Source: Dehalococcoidia bacterium (GTDB lineage Bacteria > Chloroflexota > Dehalococcoidia > Bin125). From it: a stretch of 64,000 nt of DNA. Location of the stretch: positions 24,556 to 88,555 of the forward strand of contig JAJDYG010000040.1 of assembly GCA_022822855.1 (NCBI GenBank), written 5' to 3'. This document shows positions 53,441 to 61,605 of the stretch, one piece after another (the first letter of the stretch is position 1; the number at the start of each line of letters is the position of its first letter). The notes under the pieces were generated by a model that saw only the letters and a program-made list of their open reading frames with translations, ran no database searches and had not been told where the DNA came from. A program made the position numbers and the translations under genes.

Positions 53441-54058
53441 CTATTGGTCAACACCCGATAGCCCCTCTGCCTGACGCTCGTTGAGGAAATCTCGCATCGC
53501 CGAGCGCCCCCGGCTGATGCGTGATTTCACTGTACCCATGGACCAGCCGGTGGCATCGACAATCTCGCGGTACTCCATGTCTGCGATGTCCCGATAGAAG
53601 ACGGCGCGACGCTGCTCCTCAGGCAGCGAGTCCAGCGCCTCACGCAGTGTTCCGCTCAGTTCGATGTTGAGCAAGTGTTCATCGAGAGTCCGCTCGCCGG
53701 ATTCTGGAGCGAACTGGTCGCCCAGTGAATCGGTCAGCCGGTCGAGCGAGGTCGTCGGACGGCGCTGTCGCTGCCGCAGGTAGTCGAAGCAGGTGCGCCG
53801 CGCGATCACGCCCAGCCAGGCGGGAAATTTGCCTCGCTGCTTGTAGGTGCTGAGCCGGTCCCAGGCTTTGATGAAGGAGTCTTGCATCAGGTCGTCGGCC
53901 TCGGCCATGCCCACGATCCCTCGGCACGTAGCCCGCACCCTCGACTGGTGACGCAGGACGAGAACGTTGAAGGCGTCCAGGCGACCGTCGAGCGAGACTC
54001 CGACCAGATCGTCGTCATCCAGCGCATCGAGATCGCGTCGGTCTCCCGGACGGTTCAC
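53441..54058 (-). CDS. ECF-type sigma factor
   Basis: 205 residues from GTG 54058, with GGGGAG 7 nt upstream; the TTG 3 bp before it is less likely. Region 2 (AEADDLMQDSFIKAWDRLST) contains the core- and -10-binding helix. Region 4 (LPEEQRRAVFYRDIADMEYR, then TVKSRISRGRSAMRDFLNER) contains the -35 helix-turn-helix. The protein is of group 4/ECF type, SigE/W-like. It is divergent from fba with 84 bp between and 216 bp upstream of the anti-sigma gene. The riboflavin genes downstream may be part of its regulon. Confidence 0.93.
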   Translation of the reverse strand: MNRPGDRRDLDALDDDDLVGVSLDGRLDAFNVLVLRHQSRVRATCRGIVGMAEADDLMQDSFIKAWDRLSTYKQRGKFPAWLGVIARRTCFDYLRQRQRRPTTSLDRLTDSLGDQFAPESGERTLDEHLLNIELSGTLREALDSLPEEQRRAVFYRDIADMEYREIVDATGWSMGTVKSRISRGRSAMRDFLNERQAEGLSGVDQ

Positions 54059-54130
54059 CAATGCGCTCCCCTGCTGTCGTGCGCCCGCCGGTCAGTTCCG
54101 GCCGCGTACGAGCGGGAGCGCCTCCTGTGG

Positions 54131-54142
54131 GACACTGCGTAC
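54131..54142 (+). promoter_or_regulatory. extended -10 box for leaderless fba
   Basis: TGGGACACT (54128-54136) ends 6 nt before the ATG at 54143. It is close to TGCGACACT before the EthD-like gene and TGCGACGAT before the ychF-like gene. Confidence 0.5.
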
Positions 54143-54976
54143 ATGCCGCTCGTTGATCCAGGCCCAATCATCGCACAAGCTCGTGATCGCGGTAGAGCGG
54201 TCGTCGGCGCCAACGTCTCCACGATCCAGATGGTTCGCGGCGTGGTTCGCGCTGCTGAGATGGCTCAGCGTCCGGTGTTGATTCAGTTCAATCGCTCTGG
54301 ACTCTCGCTGTTCGGCGGCGTCGCTCTCGCGGCCCTGGCGGTCAAGACGATCGCCGATGAGTCGGAGGCAGAGATCGCCCTGCACCTCGATCACGCCGAC
54401 ACGCTCGACGAACTCTCCCTGGCGATCAACGCCGGGTTTGGCTCGGTCATGATCGACGGTTCCACGCTGCCCTTCGATCAGCATCTGACCCTGGCGCGAT
54501 CGGCTAAAGGTCTCACGACCTGGTCCCGACTGCCGCTGGAGGCCGAACTGGGCCATGTCGCTGGAGATGAAGCAGGTGTGACGATCGGCGAAGCGTCGTG
54601 GACCGATCCCGCCGACGCGGCCCGTTTCGTCGAGACGACCGGCGTCGACTGGCTGGCGGTCGCCGTCGGCAACACACACGGAGGGCCGGCCACGGGCGGG
54701 CTGCAGGTCGAGCGCCTGCGAGCCATCCGCGTCGCGGTCTCGGTGCCGTTGGTGCTGCACGGAGCGAGTGGGCTCTCGGACGAGGAGCTCCGGTCGGCAG
54801 TGGAGCTCGGGGTGGCGAAGATCAACGTTGGCACCGCCTTGCACCAGGCCGCCGCCGAGGGCATCGCGCTCTGGCTGCGAGCGCAGCCTGGAGACCTGCG
54901 CGGCGCGCTGAACGAGTCGGAGGGCCGGGTCGCCGAATCTGCGCGGGACCTGCTCAGCGCTCCGTGGGCCTTGTAG
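54143..54976 (+). CDS. fba: class II fructose-bisphosphate aldolase family protein
   Basis: 277 residues from the ATG at 54143 (MPLVDPGPIIAQARDRGRAV). The zinc-site and phosphate motifs are present: ALHLDHADTLDELSLAINAG, LEAELGHVAGDEAG, VAVGNTHGG and PLVLHGASGLSDEEL. The enzyme cleaves or forms fructose 1,6-bisphosphate or a related ketose bisphosphate. Some relatives act on tagatose bisphosphate, so the sugar specificity is not settled. The frame extends far upstream on the sigma antisense strand, but the -10 box fixes this start. Confidence 0.92.
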   Translation: MPLVDPGPIIAQARDRGRAVVGANVSTIQMVRGVVRAAEMAQRPVLIQFNRSGLSLFGGVALAALAVKTIADESEAEIALHLDHADTLDELSLAINAGFGSVMIDGSTLPFDQHLTLARSAKGLTTWSRLPLEAELGHVAGDEAGVTIGEASWTDPADAARFVETTGVDWLAVAVGNTHGGPATGGLQVERLRAIRVAVSVPLVLHGASGLSDEELRSAVELGVAKINVGTALHQAAAEGIALWLRAQPGDLRGALNESEGRVAESARDLLSAPWAL

Positions 54977-55051
54977 CCGCAGGCCGCTCTCCTGCTTCGC
55001 TACGATCCGCCACACTGGCTGGCATACAGGGCTCTAGCGGAGGCATTCGCC

Positions 55052-57427
55052 ATGCTCAGCGACTATCGAATTCTCGACCTGACCGACGACCGCGGCTTGA
55101 TCGGCGGGATGATCCTCGCCGACCTCGGGGCCGACGTCATCGCGATTGAACCGCCTGCCGGCAATGCCGCGCGCCGGCGCGGCCCGTTCGCCGATGGCTC
55201 CAACGAGGGCGGCATCGAGGACTCTCTCGTCTGGCAGTCATATGCGCGAGGCAAACGCTCAGCCGCTATCGATCTCGAATCGGAGGCTGGACGTGCGCAG
55301 TTCATCGAGCTCGCTCGCACTGCCGACGCCATGATCGAATCGGCCGATGTCGGCGCGATGGACACGCTCGGCCTCGGCTACGACGCATTGTCGGCAGTAA
55401 ACCCCGGCCTGGTCCATGTCGCCATCACCCCGTTCGGCTCCAGCGGACCCAAGGCCGGCTGGGCCGCCACCGACATCACCGTCGCCGCCGCAGCCGGACC
55501 GATGATCCAGAGCGGCGACATGGACCGGCCACCGCTCAGGGTCGGATTGCCGCAGACCGCCCTGCACGCCGGCGCGGAGGCCGCTCTCGGCGTCCTCATG
55601 GGACTGCACGAGCGCAAGCGTTCGGGACTGGGGCAGTTCGTCGACGTCTCCGCTCAGGCGGCCTACGCCCAGGCGACGCAGTCGGGGATCATCGCCGCCG
55701 CCAACAACTCCGGCCAATTCCTGCGCTCCGCCGTCGGCGCAGCCCTGGGTCCGCTCGAAATCCGCCTCTTCTGGCCCTGCAAGGACGGTCACGTCGCGAT
55801 CACCTACCTGTTCGGCGCGGCGATCGGTCCCTTCACCGACCGGCTGATGCAGTACGCGCTCGAAGAGGGCTACTGCGACCAGGCGACGCGTGACAAGGAC
55901 TGGCTCAACTACACCAACCTGATCCTCACCGGCCAGGAGCCGATCAGCGAATACTTCCGTTGCTGCGACGTGGTCGGCGCGCTCTGCGCCGACAAGACCA
56001 AGGCCGAGCTCTTCCAGGTCGCGCAGGAGCGACGACTGCTGATCGTGCCGGTCTCGACCATGGACGACCTCGACGAGAACGAGCATCTCGCCGCCCGCTC
56101 CTACTGGCGCGATGTCGAGCGCGACGGCCAGACGGTCAGGTTTCCCGGACCCTTCGCCCGTCTCTCGGAAACGCCGATCGAGTACAGTCGACCCGCGCCA
56201 ATGCTCGGCGCACACACCGACGAGGTGCTCGCGGAAATCCGCTCCGCGGCACGTCTGAACCCGGCAAACGCCGCCACGCCGAATCTACCGCCGCTCTCCG
56301 GCCTCAAGATGCTCGACCTGATGTGGGTCATGGCCGGCCCGGCTGGGACGCGGGCGCTCTGCGACTTCGGTGTCAACACGGTGCGGATCGAGTCCAGCAC
56401 CCGGATCGACACCGCCCGCACCTTGCAGCCCTTCATCGACGACGAGGCGACCCAGCCCGAAGGCTCGTCCATGTTCCACAACATGAACGCCGGCAAGCAG
56501 ATGATGACCGTCGATCCGGCCAATCCCCAGGGCCGCGAGCTGATCCTCGACCTCGTCCGCTGGGCCGACATCGTCACCGAGTCCTTCACGCCTCGCGCCA
56601 TGCGCGGCTGGGATCTGACCTGGGAGACGATCCACGAGGTCAACCCGCGCGCGATCATGATGTCCTCCTGCCTCATGGGACAGGACGGTCCGCTGTCCGA
56701 GTTCGCCGGATTCGGCAACCTCGCCGCCGCCTTCGCCGGTTTCACCCCGCTCTGCGGCTGGCCCGACCGCTCACCGGCCGGACCCTTCGGCGCATACACC
56801 GACTACGTCGCGCCTCGCTTCGCCTCCGCCGCCCTGCTCGCCGCCCTCGACGAGCGCGGCCGCACCGGACAAGGCCAGTACATCGACGTCTCGCAGATGG
56901 AAGCCGCGATCCACTTCCTCACCCCCGCTTTCCTCCAGTACCGCCTCACCGGCGAGAAGTGGCTCGCCGACGGCAACAACGACCCCGACATGTCCCCGCA
57001 CGGCGTCTTCCCCTCCGAGGGCGAGGACCGCTGGGTCGCCATCGCCTGCCGCAACGACGCCGACCGCGCCGCGTTGGACTCGGTACTCAATGGCGAAGCG
57101 CTGGAAGAGTGGACCGCCGCCCGCTCAGCCGAAGACGCTATGCACACGCTCCAGGCCGCGGGCGTCCCCGCCCACGCCGTCCAGGACTCTGCCGCCTGCT
57201 TCGCCGATCCCCAGCTCCAGCACCGCAACCACTTCGTCGAGCTCACCCATCCAACTCAGGGACGCTCGGTCGTCGAAGGCGCAAGAATTGTCTTCGGCCG
57301 ATCCCCCGCCGGCCGTCCCCAAGTCGCGCCGACCATGGGCGCCGACAACGACCACGTCCTCCGCCAGATCCTCGGCTACACCGACGACCAGATCATCGAG
57401 CTGGTAGCGTCTGGCGCATTGCAGTAG
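55052..57427 (+). CDS. tandem-fused CaiB/BaiF CoA-transferase, copy 2
   Basis: 791 residues with GCGGAGGC 8 nt upstream. Two family III CoA-transferase units: the N-terminal one starts YRILDLTDDRGLIGGMILAD and contains ALGVLMGLHERKRSGLGQFV; the second starts near residue 410 (LSGLKMLDLMWVMAGPAGTR) and contains TESFTPRAMRGWDLTWETIH and LAALDERGRTGQGQYIDVSQ. The architecture matches copy 1 at 42607-44940 but the sequences differ widely. It is followed by an alpha/beta hydrolase on the same strand. The acid substrates are unknown. Confidence 0.93.
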   Translation: MLSDYRILDLTDDRGLIGGMILADLGADVIAIEPPAGNAARRRGPFADGSNEGGIEDSLVWQSYARGKRSAAIDLESEAGRAQFIELARTADAMIESADVGAMDTLGLGYDALSAVNPGLVHVAITPFGSSGPKAGWAATDITVAAAAGPMIQSGDMDRPPLRVGLPQTALHAGAEAALGVLMGLHERKRSGLGQFVDVSAQAAYAQATQSGIIAAANNSGQFLRSAVGAALGPLEIRLFWPCKDGHVAITYLFGAAIGPFTDRLMQYALEEGYCDQATRDKDWLNYTNLILTGQEPISEYFRCCDVVGALCADKTKAELFQVAQERRLLIVPVSTMDDLDENEHLAARSYWRDVERDGQTVRFPGPFARLSETPIEYSRPAPMLGAHTDEVLAEIRSAARLNPANAATPNLPPLSGLKMLDLMWVMAGPAGTRALCDFGVNTVRIESSTRIDTARTLQPFIDDEATQPEGSSMFHNMNAGKQMMTVDPANPQGRELILDLVRWADIVTESFTPRAMRGWDLTWETIHEVNPRAIMMSSCLMGQDGPLSEFAGFGNLAAAFAGFTPLCGWPDRSPAGPFGAYTDYVAPRFASAALLAALDERGRTGQGQYIDVSQMEAAIHFLTPAFLQYRLTGEKWLADGNNDPDMSPHGVFPSEGEDRWVAIACRNDADRAALDSVLNGEALEEWTAARSAEDAMHTLQAAGVPAHAVQDSAACFADPQLQHRNHFVELTHPTQGRSVVEGARIVFGRSPAGRPQVAPTMGADNDHVLRQILGYTDDQIIELVASGALQ

Positions 57428-57452
57428 CGACGAACCGCCAAGGAGAAGCGAC

Positions 57453-58340
57453 ATGGCGACCCACCACGGCGAGCGAATGATCGAGGGCAACGGCATCGAG
57501 ATCTGCACCGATTCATTCGGCGATCCCACCGACCCCTGCATCCTGCTGGTCATGGGCGCAGGAGCCTCAATGCTGCTGTGGGAGGTCGACTTCTGCCAGC
57601 GACTCGCCGACGGCGGACGCTTCGTCATCCGCTACGACAACCGCGACACCGGCAAGACCACCTCGTGCCCACCCGGCGAGCCCAACTACACCATCGACGA
57701 CATGGCCGCCGACGGCCCCGCCGTCCTCGACGCCTACGGCATCGACAAGGCGCACATCATCGGAGCCTCCATGGGCGGCATGATCACACAGCTCATCGGT
57801 CTCAACCATCCCGACCGAGTCCTCACCCTGACGCCGATCATGTCCACCCCCAACGCCAACGCCGTGCTCGACGCGATGGAAGGCGAAGACGGTGGAGCCG
57901 CCCTCTCACCGCCGACGCCCGAAGTCCTGGCCGCCATCGCCTCCAGCGCGGAACTCGATTACTCCGACCGCGACGCCGTCCTCGCCAACCGGGTCCAGAT
58001 GTTCAACGTCCTCGCCGGCTCGGGCTACCCAGGCGACGGCATCCCCGCCGACGTCTTCGCCGAGGAGATCGACCGCGCGATCAGCTTCCCCAGTTCCCTC
58101 AACCACGGTCCCGCCATCGCCCAGTCCGACCGCTGGCACGACCGCCTCGACCAGCTCGACTTCCCCACCCTCGTGATCCACGGAGATGAAGACCCCATCC
58201 TCCCCTACGACCACGGCCAGGCCCTCCACGCCGCCATCAACGGCTCCACCCTGCTCACCCTCCAGGGAGTCGGCCACGAAATCCCACGCGGAACCTGGGA
58301 CACCGTGATTCCGGCAATCCTCGAGCACACGAGCAGCTAA
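57453..58340 (+). CDS. alpha/beta hydrolase
   Basis: 295 residues with AAGGAGAAG 5 nt upstream. HG-type region LLVMGAGASMLLWEVDFCQR, nucleophile elbow IIGASMGGMITQLIGLNHPD, Asp in VIHGDEDPILPYDHGQAL and the His in LQGVGHEIPRGTWDT. The start of the fold (FVIRYDNRDTGKTT) is typical of the aclacinomycin methylesterase/RdmC-like group. It lies 25 bp after the fused CoA-transferase and is probably co-transcribed with it. It overlaps the convergent DHFR-like gene by 4 bp. Confidence 0.92.
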   Translation: MATHHGERMIEGNGIEICTDSFGDPTDPCILLVMGAGASMLLWEVDFCQRLADGGRFVIRYDNRDTGKTTSCPPGEPNYTIDDMAADGPAVLDAYGIDKAHIIGASMGGMITQLIGLNHPDRVLTLTPIMSTPNANAVLDAMEGEDGGAALSPPTPEVLAAIASSAELDYSDRDAVLANRVQMFNVLAGSGYPGDGIPADVFAEEIDRAISFPSSLNHGPAIAQSDRWHDRLDQLDFPTLVIHGDEDPILPYDHGQALHAAINGSTLLTLQGVGHEIPRGTWDTVIPAILEHTSS

Positions 58341-58924
58341 AACGTCCGCCGATAGATCGTCATCACGACGCCGTTCTCCGTCGATCCGGACCGCATCAGC
58401 TTGAGATCGCCCGGCAACACGCCATCCGCGAACAGCCGCTTGCCGCCACCCACCACCACCGGAAACGTCCACAGCCGGTACTCGTCGATCAAGTCGTGCG
58501 CAAGCAGTGTCTGAATCAAATCCGCGCTCCCATGCACCTGAACCAGAGGGCCGTCGCCGGACTTGAGCTTCCGAATCTCACCAACGACATCGCCGCTGAT
58601 TCGTGTCGACGGTCCCCAAGGCAACGGATGCGCCCCCGACCGAGTCGCCACATACTTCCGACCACCATTCAGCCGAGCCGCCACCGGATCATCCCCGCCA
58701 ACGTGGGGCCAGTGCGACGCAAACACGTCATACGTCTTCCGACCGAACAGCAGGTCATACGGCTCCGACATCGCCTCCGCATACACCTGGGGCATCACCT
58801 CCGCCCAGTACGGAGCCCCCCAGCCGCCGCCCGCAAACCCGCCCGACGGATCCTCCTCCGGACTCGTCGGACTCTGCATCACCCCGTCCAGGGTCACAAA
58901 ACTCAAAATCGCTAGTTCCCGCAT
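58337..58924 (-). CDS. dihydrofolate reductase-like (RibD C-terminal) family protein
   Basis: 195 residues from the ATG at 58924 (MRELAILSFVTLDGVMQSP). The fold markers are LLFGRKTYDVFASHWPH, LVQVHGSADLIQTLLAHDLI and FPVVVGGGKRLFADGV. This family (YyaP/YwjB-like) is a relative of the RibD reductase domain, and its substrate is generally not known. It is a stand-alone gene here. Confidence 0.9.
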   Translation of the reverse strand: MRELAILSFVTLDGVMQSPTSPEEDPSGGFAGGGWGAPYWAEVMPQVYAEAMSEPYDLLFGRKTYDVFASHWPHVGGDDPVAARLNGGRKYVATRSGAHPLPWGPSTRISGDVVGEIRKLKSGDGPLVQVHGSADLIQTLLAHDLIDEYRLWTFPVVVGGGKRLFADGVLPGDLKLMRSGSTENGVVMTIYRRTF

Positions 58925-58944
58925 GACAACAACCACCCTACTCT

Positions 58945-58975
58945 CCAATCCCCGATCTATTCGGGGACCAGCTCG
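58945..58975 (+). repeat. palindromic repeat, family A
   Basis: AATCCCCGA-TCTAT-TCGGGGACCAGCTC in the 62-bp gap between the DHFR-like and oxidoreductase genes. Confidence 0.65.
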
Positions 58976-58986
58976 GGTTCCGGCCC

Positions 58987-60093
58987 CTACAGACCCCCCA
59001 GATCCACCGACCGACCCGTCTCCGCCGACTCATAGATCCCAAACACGATCTTCATCGTCTCCAGGTTGTCCCGACCCCCGCTCACCGGCTCCGCTCCGTC
59101 CTCGCAGCAGGCCGCAAAGTGGATGATCTCGTTCACGTACGGATTCTCCGTCGGCAGCGACACCTCGCTCGTGTCGACCGGCCGGAAGCTCGTCGCCGGA
59201 TTGAAACTCTCCTCCCCCTCCTGCTGCGCACTGGTCATCACCATCGGCACCCGATGCCACATCAACGGCGTGTTCTCCTCCGGCGGCGGCGTCCAGGCCG
59301 CCCCCTGATCGCCCAGGATCAGCGTCTGGAACAGCCACGGCGCCCGACTCGTCAGACTCGCCGTCAGCGTCCCGATCGCCCCGTTCGCAAACTCCAGCGT
59401 CGCCACCGCCCGATCCTCGGCCTCGTTGGTGAAGCTCGGATGTCCGCGCCAGGCCCGCGCCTCGACCCGCACCACCTCGCCGACGAAGTACCGCATCAAA
59501 TCCAGGTGATGCACCGAGAGCAGCGTCACCACTCCGCCGCCGCCGCGCTTGCCGTCGAACCCCCACCAGCCCGGACGTAGCGCGATCGGCTGGTTCGGAT
59601 CCTCCAGCGCTGCGGTCAGGAACGTGTCCGTCCGCGCCGACCAGATCCGCCCCAGCTCGCCCGCCTGGATCCGGCGCCGCAGCGCCACGTAGCTCGGCAC
59701 ATGACGCAGATGCTGCGCCACCATGAACGTCACCCCCGCCTCCTCCGTCGCCTCCACGATCGCCCGGCACTCGTCCACCGAGATCGCCATCGGCTTCTCC
59801 AGCAGCACGTGCTTGCCCGCCCGCGCCGCCGCAATCGCCAGCTCCGCATGCGTGTCGTGGATCGTGCAGATGTCGACCGCGTCGATATCCGCCAGCTCGC
59901 ACATCTCCCGCGCGTCCGTGAAGATCGCCGACGCCTCAATCTCCGCCTCCGAGGCGAACTCCTGCGCCGCCTCCTCGCGGATGTCGCAGACCGCCGCCAG
60001 CCGAACCCGCTCCCGATCATGCTGATACCCGGGCAGATGCTGCCGAGAAATCCCGCCCGCCCCAATCAGTCCAACCTTCAGAGGCTCCGCCAT
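58987..60093 (-). CDS. Gfo/Idh/MocA family oxidoreductase
   Basis: 368 residues from the ATG at 60093, with GGGAGGGAG upstream. The N-terminal Rossmann motif is [20 protein letters not shown]. The family motif [19 protein letters not shown] contains the conserved EKP. The C-terminal domain has the catalytic His region [20 protein letters not shown]. It is an NAD(P)-dependent sugar or polyol dehydrogenase; the substrate is unknown. Confidence 0.94.
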   Translation of the reverse strand: MAEPLKVGLIGAGGISRQHLPGYQHDRERVRLAAVCDIREEAAQEFASEAEIEASAIFTDAREMCELADIDAVDICTIHDTHAELAIAAARAGKHVLLEKPMAISVDECRAIVEATEEAGVTFMVAQHLRHVPSYVALRRRIQAGELGRIWSARTDTFLTAALEDPNQPIALRPGWWGFDGKRGGGGVVTLLSVHHLDLMRYFVGEVVRVEARAWRGHPSFTNEAEDRAVATLEFANGAIGTLTASLTSRAPWLFQTLILGDQGAAWTPPPEENTPLMWHRVPMVMTSAQQEGEESFNPATSFRPVDTSEVSLPTENPYVNEIIHFAACCEDGAEPVSGGRDNLETMKIVFGIYESAETGRSVDLGGL

Positions 60094-60166
60094 CGCCGTC
60101 GCTCCCTCCCCCGCAGGTGCGGCCAAGCCTAGCGAATCCAACCCCACTCCCTCTGCCCATTCCCCG

Positions 60167-60205
60167 CTCCCCCTCGCAGGGGGAGCGGCCGCAGGCTGAG
60201 GGGGT
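60167..60205 (+). repeat. dispersed hairpin repeat, family B
   Basis: GCTCCCCCTCGCAGGGGGAG, then CGGCCGCAGGC and TGAGGGGG. It is the shortest and cleanest copy. Confidence 0.65.
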
Positions 60206-60217
60206 CTCGCTCCACAC

Positions 60218-60252
60218 TCCCAGCCCCCGATCCCGTTCGGGGGCCCGCTCCC
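60218..60252 (+). repeat. palindromic repeat, family A
   Basis: CAGCCCCCGA-TCCCGT-TCGGGGGCCCGCTCCC. The base pair at the foot of the stem is G-C instead of T-A. Confidence 0.65.
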
Positions 60253-60262
60253 GCTCCGACTC

Positions 60263-60297
60263 CCCAGCCCCCGACTTGTTCGAGGGCCCGCTCCCCC
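60263..60297 (+). repeat. palindromic repeat, family A
   Basis: CAGCCCCCGA-CTTGT-TCGAGGGCCCGCTCCC; one mismatch in the stem. Confidence 0.6.
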
Positions 60298-60351
60298 TCC
60301 ACCCGCGCCCCGCCCGATCAGCCGCCAACCCCCGTCCGCCCAAATCCCCCG

Positions 60352-60363
60352 TAAACTGGCTCT
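60352..60363 (+). promoter_or_regulatory. -10 box of tRNA-Lys
   Basis: TAAACT (60352-60357) ends 6 nt before the first base of the tRNA. The same hexamer lies 7 nt before the obg ATG. Confidence 0.6.
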
Positions 60364-60440
60364 GGGCCCTTAGCTCAGTTGGCCAGAGCAGCGGACTTTT
60401 AATCCGAAGGTCCTGGGTTCGAGTCCCAGAGGGCCCACCA
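60364..60440 (+). tRNA. tRNA-Lys (anticodon TTT)
   Basis: 77 nt including an encoded CCA. Acceptor GGGCCCT pairs with AGGGCCC. D-arm GCTC/GAGC, anticodon arm CGGA-CTTTTAA-TCCG with anticodon TTT, T-arm CTGGG-TTCGAGT-CCCAG. It reads AAA and AAG. Confidence 0.98.
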
Positions 60441-60492
60441 CGCCCGATCGTCCCGACGTTCCGATACGCTGACCGCGAGCGAGGTGGCAACG

Positions 60493-60771
60493 ATGGCCAT
60501 CTTCAACACGGCCAGACTGCGAGATGTGCTGGTGCGAGGTAGGATCGCCGAGCCGACCCCGGCAGCGGACCTCGTTGATGAGCTGGAAGAGCAGATGAGC
60601 GAGGCGCTCTCCGGGTACTCCACCCAGGACCAGGTGGGGCTGGCGGTCGCGCAAGTCCTCCAGGCAATGGCCGAGATGGAAGCCCGCCAATCGCGACACA
60701 CCAATCAGGCCGTGGGAATCATGCTCGCCGGCCTGGCCCTGGCAGTCGGCATCATCCTCGGTTTCGCCTGA
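60493..60771 (+). CDS. small coiled-coil protein with a C-terminal membrane anchor
   Basis: 92 residues from ATG 60493, with GAGGTGG upstream. A charged helical part ([20 protein letters not shown]) is followed by a helix with heptad-like spacing ([20 protein letters not shown]) and a C-terminal membrane helix ([19 protein letters not shown]). The layout is like CCDC90/DUF1640-type proteins, but the family cannot be assigned with certainty. Function unknown. Confidence 0.7.
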   Translation: MAIFNTARLRDVLVRGRIAEPTPAADLVDELEEQMSEALSGYSTQDQVGLAVAQVLQAMAEMEARQSRHTNQAVGIMLAGLALAVGIILGFA

Positions 60772-60852
60772 CGCAAAGCCCGCGACGGCTCGGTCGCTCA
60801 ACGGCTGTCGGCATGTCAAGGAAGTGGCGCGGGAACAAGGGGCGTCGGTAAG

Positions 60853-60944
60853 GTAGGGCGCAGCGCGGGAATCGGTAACAGACGATCCCGCGCTAGGGCG
60901 AGTGGACGGCGCATCCGCAACCTACGTCCGCTCGCCTGCCCTAC
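60853..60944. ncRNA. predicted three-way-junction RNA or DNA element
   Basis: Three nested helices: P1 GTAGGGC (60853-60859) with GCCCTAC (60938-60944); P2 AGCGCGGGA (60862-60870) with TCCCGCGCT (60886-60894), extended by TCG/CGA past a bulged A, with an 8-nt loop; P3 GGCGAGTGGACG (60897-60908) with CGTCCGCTCGCC (60925-60936), 12 pairs with one G-U. It lies in the 349-bp gap 60772-61120, away from any coding frame. It could be a small RNA or a folded mobile DNA element. No known family is recognised. Confidence 0.6.
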
Positions 60945-60961
60945 GCCCAGCATAGCGAGTC

Positions 60962-60995
60962 CCCACTCCCCGAGGGAAAGGGCTAGGGTGAGGGC
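60962..60995 (+). repeat. widespread hairpin-like repeat
   Basis: ACTCCCCGAGGGAAAGGGC followed by TAGGGTGAGGG. It resembles a short repeat common in many bacterial genomes and ends in the same G-rich tail as family B. Confidence 0.45.
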
Positions 60996-61032
60996 TCACC
61001 ACGAAGCGCCCGCGATCATCGTGACGTTTTGA

Positions 61033-61044
61033 TAGAATCACCTT
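61033..61044 (+). promoter_or_regulatory. -10 box for leaderless small ORF
   Basis: TAGAAT (61033-61038) ends 6 nt before ATG 61045. Confidence 0.5.
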
Positions 61045-61140
61045 ATGACGAGCACCCAGGTTGATCGCGGCCGAGTGCGGAGCACGGGCGAGCCCGAACA
61101 GTGGAACGAAGGACGCGACTATGAACAACCAGCCGACTGA
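61045..61140 (+). CDS. small leader ORF (31 codons)
   Basis: It starts at the ATG placed just after a TAGAAT box and ends at TGA 61138-61140, overlapping the next gene by 20 bp in another frame. The product would be hydrophilic (MTSTQVDRGRVRSTGEPEQW at the start). It may be a leader peptide that couples translation to the downstream gene, or the ATG may be incidental. Confidence 0.35.
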   Translation: MTSTQVDRGRVRSTGEPEQWNEGRDYEQPAD

Positions 61141-61453
61141 ATCGCGCTTCAATACCCTCGCTGACGAGCTCGAAAAGGCCCGAGCCGAGGCAGAGAGAGC
61201 TGGCCAGACCCAGATTGAACGCGACTACTACATCACCGAGTTTCCAGGCCTGGACGGCCAGTTCAATCTCTTGGCTCGGCCAGCGCCTCCCGCTTCGAGG
61301 AGACGTGATACTGACAGCCGACCAACCGGTACCGTAAGTATTGAATTCGGTCCTCCGCCAATCTCAGAAGGTGTGACTCGACTCCTCGAAATGAAGGAGA
61401 GGATTGATCATCTGATGCAGCCAGTGCTCAGACAACCCCCGCCTTCCGAATGA
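61121..61453 (+). CDS. hypothetical protein, function unknown
   Basis: 110 residues from ATG 61121, with GAAGGACG upstream. The first part is helical and charged (FNTLADELEKARAEAERAGQ), the middle is FPGLDGQFNLLARPAPP, and the end is LLEMKERIDHLMQPVLRQ. Base composition is less GC-rich than the neighbours, suggesting acquisition. It belongs to the small-gene group before the methyltransferase-HNH gene. Confidence 0.6.
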   Translation: MNNQPTESRFNTLADELEKARAEAERAGQTQIERDYYITEFPGLDGQFNLLARPAPPASRRRDTDSRPTGTVSIEFGPPPISEGVTRLLEMKERIDHLMQPVLRQPPPSE

Positions 61454-61605
61454 CGTGTTCGTAGGGGTTGCGAGCGATAGACACCGGCCTGGACGGCTTG
61501 GCCCAAACCAGCTCCGCACCCCGTCATTCCCGTGGCAAGGACGTGGATCTCGTCCGCCCGGAGGGTGCCCGGCGTGTACCATCGGGTAAGGAAGGTGGTG
61601 AAACC

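Larger units (their letters stand above)
60094..60363. other. 270-bp intergenic region with three hairpin repeats and the tRNA promoter
   Basis: Strongly C-rich on this strand. It holds one family B repeat and two family A repeats in direct order, then the promoter of tRNA-Lys. No credible gene. Confidence 0.6.
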
